A stretch of DNA of 51,464 bases from Candidatus Nitrosocosmicus sp. (lineage in GTDB: Archaea > Thermoproteota > Nitrososphaeria > Nitrososphaerales > Nitrososphaeraceae): the NCBI GenBank assembly GCA_029194465.1, contig JARFXS010000012.1, positions 1 to 51,464 of the forward strand, given 5' to 3'. The translations under genes and the position numbers were made by a program. The notes under the pieces were generated by a model. That model did no database searches and was not told the origin of the DNA. It saw only the letters and a program-made list of their open reading frames with translations. Below, piece after piece: positions 17,553-25,903 of the stretch. The number at the start of each line of letters is the position of its first letter. Within the stretch, counting starts at the first letter, position 1.

Positions 17553-18467
17553 TTGCACAAAACCAATACAACATCTTTTTTAAAATGGGCAGGTGGAAAG
17601 AGAAGGCTAGTTACATCGTTAGACAAACTTACACCCACTAGCGTTGATAGATATTTTGAGCCTTTTTTAGGTAGTGGTGCTTTTTTCTTTCATTTAGTCC
17701 AATCAAGGAAACAGTTTAAAGCTTACTTATCAGATTCAAATCCTCATTTAATTAACACGTACAGAGAAGTAAGAGATAACGTAAATGAACTGATAGAAAT
17801 TCTCATGGATCACCAAATCGGTTATCATAAAAATGGAGAAAAGTATTATTATTCCGTTAGAGACAATCAAAGTAATAAAACCAATACAGAATCAGCAGCG
17901 AAGTTTATTTTCTTGAATAAGACATGTTATAACGGATTGTACAGGGTGAACAAGATAGGAAACTTTAATGTTCCTCATGGGAGATATTTTAATCCAAAAA
18001 TATGCAACAAAGAGAAGCTTATTGATTGATCAAGTTTGCTTAATAGTGCGGAGGTAAAGATTGTTTGTGATATTTATAAAAATACTACTTTAAAGTGTAA
18101 AGAAAATGATTTTGTTTATTTGGATCCTCCCTATTTTCCAGTATCAAGAACATCAAACTTTACAGATTACACTAAAGAGAGTTTTGGAATTCAACAACAC
18201 CAAGAATTGGCGAGCGAGTTTGATAGACTAGACAGTATTGGCTCTAAAGTATTGCTCTCTAATTCTAATTCAGAATATGTTAAATCATTATATAAAAAAT
18301 ACTGTATTTTAAAGGTGAAATCTACTAGGAGTATTAACTGCAATGCAGATAGGAGAAGTGATCACCACGACTTGATAATCTCAAATTACAATATAACAAT
18401 AAAGGATACAAAGAAGGCAACCCATAAGGTAAACAAGCCGATGATATCAAAAATAGTAAGCGAATGA
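17553..18467 (+). pseudogene. Dam-like DNA adenine methylase with in-frame stop
   Basis: Two pieces in the same frame (17553-18029 and 18036-18467) make one D12-class N6-adenine methyltransferase of about 304 residues. 'FLKWAGGKRRLV' is the start motif, 'FEPFLGSGAFFFHL' binds AdoMet, 'LNKTCYNGLYRVN' is the Dam signature, and 'VYLDPPYFP' is the catalytic DPPY. A TGA at 18027-18029 ('ATT GAT TGA TCA') interrupts the frame without a shift. Apart from this one codon the gene looks intact, so a recent nonsense mutation or a base-call error is likely. Dam enzymes methylate GATC. No restriction partner is adjacent. The start is TTG. Confidence 0.85.
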
Positions 18468-18538
18468 TGTATTTATATATGGGTGTATAAAAGTCTTATC
18501 AATTAGTTTATAAAAAATACTGAAATTCACGGGGAAAC

Positions 18539-19639
18539 TCAGATTAATCCCACCATGCGAAGCTTTTGAGGCAAATAGGTTTCGGATAGATATTTAAATC
18601 CATGTTTAAAAAAAGCATCCAATTCACATTTTTCCTTTTTATTTAAAAAGAGGTTTAGTTCTTTTTGCCATTGTTTGTTTTGCATCCAAGGCTTCTTTTT
18701 CATATCATTGGCTCTATTAATATCTTCATCACTTGCTGTCAACCGAGCAACTTCTGGAATGTTATACTGATAAATATCCGAAAACATCATTCCAAGGACC
18801 TGAGCATTTGGAGTTACCAGCCTTTCACTATCATAACTCAACGATTCACTACCAATTTTGTACCTTAATGCAATACCTAAGCCCCAAGGATCTGCATCGG
18901 CAAAAACTACCACAGGTTTTTTCCACTGTTCATTTAGAATTTTCACCATCATTCTTGTTGCACGATCCGGTTCACCCGATCCAGTCAATAAAATAGCGTT
19001 GTATTTCTGAATAAAACCAGATTTTCTTATATTATTTAGAACAGTATCTTTTTCGACCACCATTACAAAGTCCGCCTTGACATCATCTATTTGGACATCC
19101 CCCATGTTAGTAGGGATAAGTTGAGATGTGGCCCTGCTTCCAAGATTGCAATCTATAATATCACCCCCAACCCGTAATTTTATAGGGCCAGAAATCATTC
19201 CTTTAGGTTTTGAAGTTACAGAAAACTCCTCTCTCGGGATTCCAGTTAGAAGTTCGACAGCTTTTATTGCGTTATCAGAATCCTCTTGGCCCGTCCAAAA
19301 TTTTTGCTTGTTTTTATCATCTCCAACATTACTAAGGGTTGCATAATACATACCTCGAATAGTACTTTCCATATCTTCATCAAGTAGTTTTTTTACCGCA
19401 TTGGCCATGACCAAATATTGAGCAAAAGTGGGTATTTTCTTTACACTATCAGGACTAACTTCAACTTTTTTGTCACCTGTTGTAAGCATTCTTTTTTCAT
19501 CGGACCAAACAGTATTATCATATCCTATTTTTGGTAAATCCAAGATAGGCATTTGATTTTGCTTGATTACATCATCAGATATTTTTCTCATAATCCTTTT
19601 TATGATAGTCACAAATTCTTGTTTTTTTGCAATAGACAA
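18539..19639 (-). CDS. top6A: DNA topoisomerase VI subunit A
   Basis: The 366-residue Spo11-like subunit cleaves DNA in type IIB topoisomerase. 'IRGMYYATL' (about residues 94-102) holds the catalytic tyrosine, 'VVEKDTVLNNI' is the first Toprim acidic motif and 'VVFADADPWGLGIALR' the second, metal-binding one. The length is typical. It follows the lysine-rich protein gene with only 12 bases between stop and start and lies downstream of top6B, so B - accessory - A probably form one operon. It relaxes and decatenates DNA as an A2B2 heterotetramer. Confidence 0.95.
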   Translation of the reverse strand: MSIAKKQEFVTIIKRIMRKISDDVIKQNQMPILDLPKIGYDNTVWSDEKRMLTTGDKKVEVSPDSVKKIPTFAQYLVMANAVKKLLDEDMESTIRGMYYATLSNVGDDKNKQKFWTGQEDSDNAIKAVELLTGIPREEFSVTSKPKGMISGPIKLRVGGDIIDCNLGSRATSQLIPTNMGDVQIDDVKADFVMVVEKDTVLNNIRKSGFIQKYNAILLTGSGEPDRATRMMVKILNEQWKKPVVVFADADPWGLGIALRYKIGSESLSYDSERLVTPNAQVLGMMFSDIYQYNIPEVARLTASDEDINRANDMKKKPWMQNKQWQKELNLFLNKKEKCELDAFFKHGFKYLSETYLPQKLRMVGLI

Positions 19640-19651
19640 TAGATAGATTAT

Positions 19652-20287
19652 TTACTTCTTTTTACCCTTATTTACCCTTTTACTGTAGGAATCTATCGTT
19701 GATTGAACTTCTTTGGTTTTAAATTGATTTGGAGCACTTTTAGGGGATTTATTCATTTTTGTCCTGTTAACACTTGTTTTCATAGTGAGACTCTTGTTTT
19801 TTTTATTTGTAGTGTCCTTTTCTTTGATGATTAATTTCTTGTTTGGTCCTTTGGATTTTTTATTTTTAGTAACATTTCTTGTAGGATCAACCTTAGTTAA
19901 TTTGCCAGCTAAGATAGGATCGACCTTTTTATTATCCTTTTTCTTACTCTCCAGCTTGTTCAAGTTTGGTTTAGAAGAGACCATATTTTTGGTCTTTTGG
20001 TCATCTTTTGTATCTTTGGTCTTTTGGGTCTGTTTAGAAGAGACCATATTTTTGGTCTTTTGGTCATCTTTTGTATCTTTGGTCTTTTGGGTCTGTTTAG
20101 AAGAGACCATATTTTTGGTCTTTTGGTCATCTTTTGTATCTTTGGTCTTTTGGGGCCCCGGTATGTCCGGCTCTAGATCTACCTGCAAGATCCATTTTTC
20201 AAATGCTTGAACGGCCAAAGCAGAATCAGCAGAAGAAGCGTCGCCTATGTCTATTTGTGATTTTTTGGATAAATGATTTTCAATCAA
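19652..20287 (-). CDS. Lysine-rich repeat protein between top6B and top6A
   Basis: The 211-residue product has an acidic/hydrophobic N-terminal segment of about 45 residues ('ADSALAVQAFEKWILQV'), which could be a binding helix. Three repeats of 21 residues follow (core 'KTKDTKDDQKTKNMVSS'), then a strongly basic Lys/Asn tail ending 'RVNKGKKK'. Most of it should be disordered and able to bind nucleic acid. No catalytic domain is seen. Its place between the two topoisomerase VI subunits, on the same strand with a 12-base gap to top6A, suggests a partner of the enzyme; this is inference from context. Confidence 0.7.
   Translation of the reverse strand: MIENHLSKKSQIDIGDASSADSALAVQAFEKWILQVDLEPDIPGPQKTKDTKDDQKTKNMVSSKQTQKTKDTKDDQKTKNMVSSKQTQKTKDTKDDQKTKNMVSSKPNLNKLESKKKDNKKVDPILAGKLTKVDPTRNVTKNKKSKGPNKKLIIKEKDTTNKKNKSLTMKTSVNRTKMNKSPKSAPNQFKTKEVQSTIDSYSKRVNKGKKK
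19979..20157 (-). repeat. 63-bp coding tandem repeat (about 3 units)
   Basis: Units begin at 19979, 20042 and 20105 with a period of exactly 63 bp and near-complete identity; the third breaks off near 20157. Each encodes 21 Lys/Thr/Asp-rich residues. The repeat lengthens the disordered part of the protein. Confidence 0.92.
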
Positions 20288-20472
20288 TCTAGTAAATGAT
20301 TCGTTTAATTTTGAATTTTACTACCAAGTGATTCATTTATTGAATCTACTATGAATGGCAGATAGTGTTTATATAGTCTGATCTTATTTTCCGCCTCCTT
20401 CAATTTGAGCTCTTTGCGTATTTGTACTTAATTTCCTGTATAGTTCAGATAGACATGATTTCATATAGTATT

Positions 20473-22182
20473 TCAGTTCGCCTTCTGAAGCAATGCTTTC
20501 TTTTCCGGCGGTTTTGTAAGGGGATTTTGGTCGAACAAATATGGAAAAAATATGTAATGGTAAAACTCAATGACTCTATCTTTTTTGATTCTTTTGTTGA
20601 CGGAAAATTGTTCTTTTGCTTGTTTTTTGGTGATCCCCATCTTGTTAATCTCTACTTCTGATATAACCTCTCTAGCAACGTCGGATCCTTCATCGTATAA
20701 TAGAGGAATCTTATTAGCAAAACGATATAACTTGAATGATGGAATATCACCACCATAAGCCAAACCAGTTTCTATTACTGTGGGCCTATTATTTATGACA
20801 CATGTCCTTGATGTATAAGTGGTAAGTACAGGTTTGAGGACTTTAACTGAAAAATTTGATTTTAATAGACTATTTTTGAATGGTGTTGGTCTTGGTCCGT
20901 CATTTTGTAATGATTCAAGAGTTGATGCAATAGCAGTATTATTGGTCACTTGAGGATCAGAATTGGCATTATTAAGAATAGGTTTTTCAGCTGTGGCAAG
21001 GGCGGGGGCGGCAGGGGAGGAGGGGACCGTAACCGTTACTCCGGTAGTATCATTCCCTTTGTTTGATACGATGGTATATTCTGACATCATTCCTATTGTG
21101 AGAACTTCTTGTCCAATAGGGCTCAAATGATCTGTATTTGGATTCTGGAATTTGGTTTTTTTGCAAATGTTTACAATTTTAATAAGATCATGTTCGCTAA
21201 AATCACCAGTAGGGGTCTTTAAAGATAATCCAGTATTAGTAACAATATCTTTTGCCTTTTCATAGGAAAGCTTTTGAAAAGATGAACTTAAAATTTTTGG
21301 TAAAGACATTTTTTGAGTTTGAAATTTAGAAATCGCTTTTTTTAAGGTTTTTAGATCCATATCGGAAGGGTGGGGCAAGATTTCTTGTGCCGGATTAGGC
21401 ATTATTGATGTCCTTCTATTAAATTGAAATATGCCATCATCCGTTTCAAAGGTTATAGATGAATATGGATTTACTATACTCGTTTCAGAAACATACTCAT
21501 AAATTTTGTTCTTAGTAATAGGTACTAACTTTGCTCTTAAAATAACTTCTATCCTAAAACCAGATGTGTCCTGAATACGAGAGTGCTGCTTAGGCAGCAA
21601 TTTTTTTGACAATACAATAGGTTTATTGGTTCCGATATCAGTTCTTAACTCAAAATAATATTCATCCTGTTCATCAATTGATTTATTCCATACTTTTATT
21701 GGAAAATCGGTATCCTTTGTAGAAAAAGCCGCCACCATTTTCAAACCAACTCCAAAGAGTCCCCTTTGCTGTTTCTCCATGTATTTGGCAGAAGTTAGAA
21801 AAGAGCAAACTGCTATGGGTAGTTTTTCTGAATTTATCCCGGTTCCATTGTCTTCACACGCCAACGTCCATAAATCATTAGCTTGATCAAAAATGTTTAA
21901 TGAAACTTTAATAGACGGCAGAATCGAAAAACTTTCGCAAGAGTCCAAAGAGTTTTCTATCAGCTCTCTAATGGCCATGTATAAGATACGTTCACCGGTA
22001 AACCCAGCTAATGCGGAATTATCCACAAAAAATTCGGATTCTGCCTTCTTATTATAAATAATTTTATACTTTTCTAGCTTTGTTGTTGATGGAGAGCTAT
22101 CCCTCTTTAATTCTGCAACTTCTACTCTTACTTTGTCTTCGGTAGAATCTAAGATGGCGGAGGCAGATTTATTCGGCATCAA
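20473..22182 (-). CDS. top6B: DNA topoisomerase VI subunit B
   Basis: The 569-residue ATPase subunit belongs to the GHKL family. 'IRELIENSLDSCESF' (about residues 87-101) holds the ATP/Mg-binding Asn, 'CEDNGTGINSEKLP' is motif N2, and 'RGLFGVGLKMVAAFS' the glycine-rich lid. The rest matches the H2TH and transducer domains. About 60 low-complexity residues (around 390-450, rich in Ala/Thr/Pro/Asn) look like an inserted linker before the transducer domain. It is the first gene of the top6B - repeat protein - top6A run. Confidence 0.95.
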   Translation of the reverse strand: MMPNKSASAILDSTEDKVRVEVAELKRDSSPSTTKLEKYKIIYNKKAESEFFVDNSALAGFTGERILYMAIRELIENSLDSCESFSILPSIKVSLNIFDQANDLWTLACEDNGTGINSEKLPIAVCSFLTSAKYMEKQQRGLFGVGLKMVAAFSTKDTDFPIKVWNKSIDEQDEYYFELRTDIGTNKPIVLSKKLLPKQHSRIQDTSGFRIEVILRAKLVPITKNKIYEYVSETSIVNPYSSITFETDDGIFQFNRRTSIMPNPAQEILPHPSDMDLKTLKKAISKFQTQKMSLPKILSSSFQKLSYEKAKDIVTNTGLSLKTPTGDFSEHDLIKIVNICKKTKFQNPNTDHLSPIGQEVLTIGMMSEYTIVSNKGNDTTGVTVTVPSSPAAPALATAEKPILNNANSDPQVTNNTAIASTLESLQNDGPRPTPFKNSLLKSNFSVKVLKPVLTTYTSRTCVINNRPTVIETGLAYGGDIPSFKLYRFANKIPLLYDEGSDVAREVISEVEINKMGITKKQAKEQFSVNKRIKKDRVIEFYHYIFFPYLFDQNPLTKPPEKKALLQKAN

Positions 22183-22248
22183 ATACTTTAATTAATATCT
22201 TATTTGATTTAATCGTTATTCATGACCATTGTATATTACATGTTTAAC

Positions 22249-22407
22249 CTAGTCGATTTGAGAACCATATGGTGTAGATGAATTTTTCAATTCCTTTAAA
22301 GTAGGTGGAAGAATTTCTACATAATACCGTTTTCTTTGCTTTTGAATAACTAGATAATCGGATCCAGAGCCAACTATATTTCCATTCAATAATTCTTTAA
22401 TTTTCAA
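22249..22407 (-). CDS. Small basic hypothetical protein upstream of top6B
   Basis: A 52-codon frame with a TTG start reads 'KIKELLNGNIVGSGSDYLVI' and continues 'QKQRKRYYVEILPPTLKEL'. The composition looks protein-like: a helix, then a beta strand pair and a proline turn. It lies just upstream of top6B on the same strand, so it may be the first gene of the operon. No family is recognised. Confidence 0.45.
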   Translation of the reverse strand: MKIKELLNGNIVGSGSDYLVIQKQRKRYYVEILPPTLKELKNSSTPYGSQID

Positions 22408-22600
22408 CCAGATTAAATAGATGTATTAGTCAATATTTTTGGTTTTCCATGATATAGAATTTGATTTTAAGGTTTGACATGATCATGCTAAACAATTAGT
22501 CAATCAGTCTGCCAATTAATCTATCAACTAACTGTTTACTTGAATTGGTTTTCAGAGATTAGTGTAAAAATATTTAAGAATTCAACTATCAGTATTTTCC

Positions 22601-22780
22601 ATGGATGCCAGATGTGTAAAATGCAACAACAAGGCAAATTTTGATATTGAAAAGAATAAGATAAAATGTGAAAAATGTGGAATGGAAATAGATTACGATG
22701 AGTATATTGAACAAATGAAAGAAAAAGCTGTTACTTTAGCAGATAATTTTCAATCAAGTTGGGATAAGGGAGGATTCTAG
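22601..22780 (+). CDS. Small zinc-ribbon protein (59 aa)
   Basis: An ATG-started frame encodes 'MDARCVKCNNKANFDIEKNK' and then 'IKCEKCGMEIDYDEYIEQ'. The two CxxC knuckles about 20 residues apart form a zinc ribbon; the rest is a charged helix. It precedes the eS6 and aIF2 gamma genes on the same strand, so a role tied to transcription or translation is plausible by context only. Confidence 0.7.
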   Translation: MDARCVKCNNKANFDIEKNKIKCEKCGMEIDYDEYIEQMKEKAVTLADNFQSSWDKGGF

Positions 22781-22933
22781 GTAATCTAAAAAAATAACCC
22801 GAATGCGATTAGTTTCTTGTACAAGAAATATAAGTTTAAAGTGAAAATTTCTTGGAACCGAACAAGGGACAATATGGAAAAATGCAATTTTTAGCAAGAT
22901 TAATTAAGGCTGAAAATTTATCTATTAAAGACT

Positions 22934-23335
22934 TTGGTAGAATTTAAAGTAGTTATTTCAGATTCAAAAGGTAAAAGCACTAGTCAAGAGTTGAAGGATA
23001 AGAGTGCTCAACCACTATTAGGTTCTAAGCTTGGAGACATATTAGAATCGTCTATTTTGGGATTTAAGGAAGGGAAAATAAAGTTAACCGGCGGGAGCGA
23101 CAAATCAGGTACACCTATGAGATCAGATCTTCATGGGGCTACAAAAAAATATGTCCTCATGACTAAGGGAGTCGGAATGCGAAATCTAGCACCTGGGGAA
23201 AGAAAAAGAAAATTGGTTAGAGGGAATATGATCACAGAGGAAATCTATCAATTAAATTGTCGACTGATTGACACGACATTGCCTGAAAAAGAACAACAAA
23301 CTTCAACACAAGAAGAAGCCCAGGTAACTAAATAA
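22934..23335 (+). CDS. rps6e: Ribosomal protein eS6
   Basis: This 133-residue protein of the small ribosomal subunit shows the family core: 'FKVVISDSKGKSTSQEL', then 'LTGGSDKSGTPMRSDLHG' (about residues 53-70), then 'GERKRKLVRGNMITEEIYQ'. The length suits the archaeal form, which lacks the long eukaryotic tail. The start is TTG at 22934. It leads a run with aIF2 gamma, a PIN nuclease and an MBL hydrolase, a familiar archaeal arrangement. Confidence 0.95.
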   Translation: MVEFKVVISDSKGKSTSQELKDKSAQPLLGSKLGDILESSILGFKEGKIKLTGGSDKSGTPMRSDLHGATKKYVLMTKGVGMRNLAPGERKRKLVRGNMITEEIYQLNCRLIDTTLPEKEQQTSTQEEAQVTK

Positions 23336-23403
23336 ATTCAAAAAATATTTCTCTTATTTTCATCTCATAATTATCTGTTTTATAACTTTAAGTAAATTAA
23401 TAT

Positions 23404-24690
23404 TTGAAAGAAAAAATACAACAGATATTGCACTGGAAGGATACTTTACCTGAGTGGTATATTCAAAAATATGGTTATCAACCATGTATAAACATAGGTA
23501 CCTCAGGACATGTAGATCATGGTAAAACTACACTTATTGAAGCTATAACAGGGGTTTGGACAAGCGGTCATAGTGAAGAGCTTCGACGAGGAATTACGAT
23601 TAAAGTGGGTTATGCAGATGCCGCCTTTTATAAATGTCCCAATTGTCAACCTCCATCAAATTATTCTGTTCAACCTAAATGTGGTATATGTAATTCTGAA
23701 GCACGATTATCAAGAGTAGTAAGTTTCGTTGACTCGCCTGGTCATGAAAGTTTGATGGCTAACATGCTTTCCGGAGGTGCTCTTATGGATGGCGCAATAT
23801 TAGTTGTTGCAGCTAATGAAAAAGTGCCCCAACCACAGACTAGAGAACATCTATTAGCATTACAGGTATTAGGGATTGAAAATATTGTAATCGTACAAAA
23901 CAAAGTCGATCTAACTGAAAAAGAAACTGCAGTAGAAAATTATAACCAAATAAAAGAATTTGTAAAGGGAAGTGTGGCTGAAAATGCCCCAATAATTCCC
24001 ATATCTGCACAACACAAGGCAAATATCGATGTATTAATTGAATACATTGAAAAATACATTCCCACGCCAGAAAGAATTCACAATAAAAATGGCATAATGC
24101 ATATATTGAGATCTTTTGATATCAACAAACCAGGTACACCCATTAAAAACATCAAAGGAGGTGTTTTAGGAGGGGCTTTAATTCAAGGTGAATTTGAAAC
24201 AGGTAGTGAAATAGAAATTTTACCTGGAATTTACAATGAAAAGAAGAACAAATATGAACCTATTTTTTCTGAGGTAGGGTCACTAGCTACTGGTGCAGGA
24301 TTGGTAGACAAAGTGAAGCCAGGTGGATTGGTCGCAATAGGTTCAAAACTGGACCCGTCATTTATTAAAAGTGATTCATTGATAGGTGCAGTGGTTGGAA
24401 AGCCGAATTCATTGCCCCCAGTTGTCGATGAAATTACAATTGACATTAATTTATTTGATACCGCGGTCGGAACACAGGATTTGGTCAAGGTTGAACCAAT
24501 CAAAACCAAGGAAAATTTAAGATTGAATATAGGAACAGCGGTTACGATAGGAAATGTTACGAATTCAAAAAATCAGAAGATCGAGGTAAAAATAAAGAAA
24601 CCGATATGTTTGATGCCCCAAAGCAGAGTAGCTTTAAGCCGGAGAATAGCAGATCGATGGCGATTGATAGGTGCAGGAATAGCTGTATAA
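23404..24690 (+). CDS. eif2g: Translation initiation factor aIF2 subunit gamma
   Basis: This 428-residue GTPase carries initiator Met-tRNA to the small subunit. G1 is 'GTSGHVDHGKTTL' (about residues 32-44) and G3 'VDSPGHES'. A zinc knuckle with two CxxC pairs ('YKCPNC', 'KCGIC') precedes G3, and G4 is 'VQNKVDL'. The C-terminal beta-barrels are complete and end 'RWRLIGAGIAV'. The start is TTG. The next gene begins 6 bases after the stop, so translation is probably coupled. Confidence 0.96.
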   Translation: MKEKIQQILHWKDTLPEWYIQKYGYQPCINIGTSGHVDHGKTTLIEAITGVWTSGHSEELRRGITIKVGYADAAFYKCPNCQPPSNYSVQPKCGICNSEARLSRVVSFVDSPGHESLMANMLSGGALMDGAILVVAANEKVPQPQTREHLLALQVLGIENIVIVQNKVDLTEKETAVENYNQIKEFVKGSVAENAPIIPISAQHKANIDVLIEYIEKYIPTPERIHNKNGIMHILRSFDINKPGTPIKNIKGGVLGGALIQGEFETGSEIEILPGIYNEKKNKYEPIFSEVGSLATGAGLVDKVKPGGLVAIGSKLDPSFIKSDSLIGAVVGKPNSLPPVVDEITIDINLFDTAVGTQDLVKVEPIKTKENLRLNIGTAVTIGNVTNSKNQKIEVKIKKPICLMPQSRVALSRRIADRWRLIGAGIAV

Positions 24691-24696
24691 ATCAAG

Positions 24697-25146
24697 ATGG
24701 AGGTTATTTCTGACACTAGTTTCTTAATGGTTTTATGCTATGATCCAGTCAAAAACCTGGACGCTCTAGAATCTAGATTTGGAAAACTTGTATGGCTCAT
24801 TCATCCAGAGACGATTAATGAACTAGCACAGTTAGAAATAACAGCAGGAATAAAGAGATCAAAAATTGCCAGTCTTTCATTAAAAATAATAAATGATCGG
24901 ATAAAAAAAGGGGATTTCAAGTATTTAGACAACGATGAACTCAATAAGTTAGAAATAACACAAGCCAATTCAACAGTCGATTCCATTTTATTAAATATCT
25001 CAGCAGACAAAAGACTCCCATTAGCAACGATAGACAAGAATTTAATTAAAAGGGCCCTTAAAAAAGGAGTTGATGTATTCACATTAAAAAGCAATAGGAT
25101 TATTTTTGTACATTCCAAAGTCAGGTCAAATTTAAATTATTCCTGA
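24697..25146 (+). CDS. PIN-domain nuclease, Fcf1/VapC9-like
   Basis: The 149-residue protein has the PIN fold with conserved acidic residues: 'VISDTSFLM' (Asp near residue 6), 'TVDSILLNIS' and 'LATIDKNLIKRAL'. Archaeal PIN proteins next to aIF2 gamma resemble Fcf1/Utp23 and are thought to act in rRNA processing rather than as toxins. No antitoxin gene is adjacent, which agrees. It starts 6 bases after aIF2 gamma and ends 16 bases before the MBL gene. Confidence 0.82.
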   Translation: MEVISDTSFLMVLCYDPVKNLDALESRFGKLVWLIHPETINELAQLEITAGIKRSKIASLSLKIINDRIKKGDFKYLDNDELNKLEITQANSTVDSILLNISADKRLPLATIDKNLIKRALKKGVDVFTLKSNRIIFVHSKVRSNLNYS

Positions 25147-25162
25147 TTACTTTCTTCATATA

Positions 25163-25822
25163 ATGATGAATATTGAAGGGATTGAAATAAGATGGAATGG
25201 ACATGATGGATTTAGAATTGAAGTGAATGGTAATAAAATTTATGTTGATCCCTATAAATTAATTCCAACATATGCTCGCAAGAGTGATGCAGATATACTT
25301 TTGATTTCTCACAATCATTTTGATCATTTAAGTATAGAGGATATTAATAATGTGATAAACGAAAATACGAAAATTATTTGTTCTCATGAATGCGTGGAAG
25401 TATTAAAAAAGAATTACAAAGTGAATGAAATAATTCCCTTAAAACCCAAGGAAGTATGTACGGTTGGAAATATAGAAATAAGAGGCATAGAGGCATACAA
25501 TACCGACAAAAAATTTCATCCGAAAAAGGATGAAAAAATAGGATTCATCATAAATATAAATGATTTGAAAATATACCATACAGGTGACACAGATATTATT
25601 CCAGAAATGGAAAATGTAAACCCAGATATTTTATTTGTGCCTGTTTCAGACCTTTATGTAATGACCGCAAAAGAAGCCGGGAAAGCCACAAATGAGCTAA
25701 TCAAGCCCAAAAAAATAGCGATACCGATGCATTATGGATCTATTGTAGGAACAGTCAAGGACGCAGAAGATTTTTGCAAATATGTGAATATTTGCAAAAC
25801 TGCAATAATGGAAATTGAATAA
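25163..25822 (+). CDS. Metallo-beta-lactamase-fold hydrolase (UPF0173/UlaG-like)
   Basis: The 219-residue metal-dependent hydrolase has 'LLISHNHFDHLSIEDI' (about residues 47-62) with the HxHxDH zinc motif, 'HTGDTDIIPEM' as the second metal site, and 'IPMHYGSI' with the final His. The N-terminal 'IRWNGHDGFRIE' is typical of the UPF0173 group. The substrate is unknown. It lies last in the eS6 - aIF2 gamma - PIN run. Confidence 0.85.
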   Translation: MMNIEGIEIRWNGHDGFRIEVNGNKIYVDPYKLIPTYARKSDADILLISHNHFDHLSIEDINNVINENTKIICSHECVEVLKKNYKVNEIIPLKPKEVCTVGNIEIRGIEAYNTDKKFHPKKDEKIGFIININDLKIYHTGDTDIIPEMENVNPDILFVPVSDLYVMTAKEAGKATNELIKPKKIAIPMHYGSIVGTVKDAEDFCKYVNICKTAIMEIE

Positions 25823-25903
25823 ACCGGTATAATCAATAACATCATCACTAAGAATGATTAAATATTAAATAAAGTTTAAAAAATCATAATAAACGTGTAG
25901 GTA

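Noticed and set aside
18027..18029. TGA as selenocysteine codon in the Dam-like gene
   Set aside because: No Cys or Sec is expected at this place in D12 methylases, and no SECIS-like structure is evident. A nonsense mutation or base error is simpler.
19785..20210. + strand hydrophobic repeat ORF opposite the top6 spacer gene
   Set aside because: It is a shadow of the Lys-rich repeat; a hydrophobic 'FLVFWSS' repeat is what the complementary strand of such codons gives.
24697..25146. VapC toxin of a toxin-antitoxin pair
   Set aside because: No antitoxin gene is adjacent, and the location after aIF2 gamma is the known context of Fcf1-like PIN proteins.
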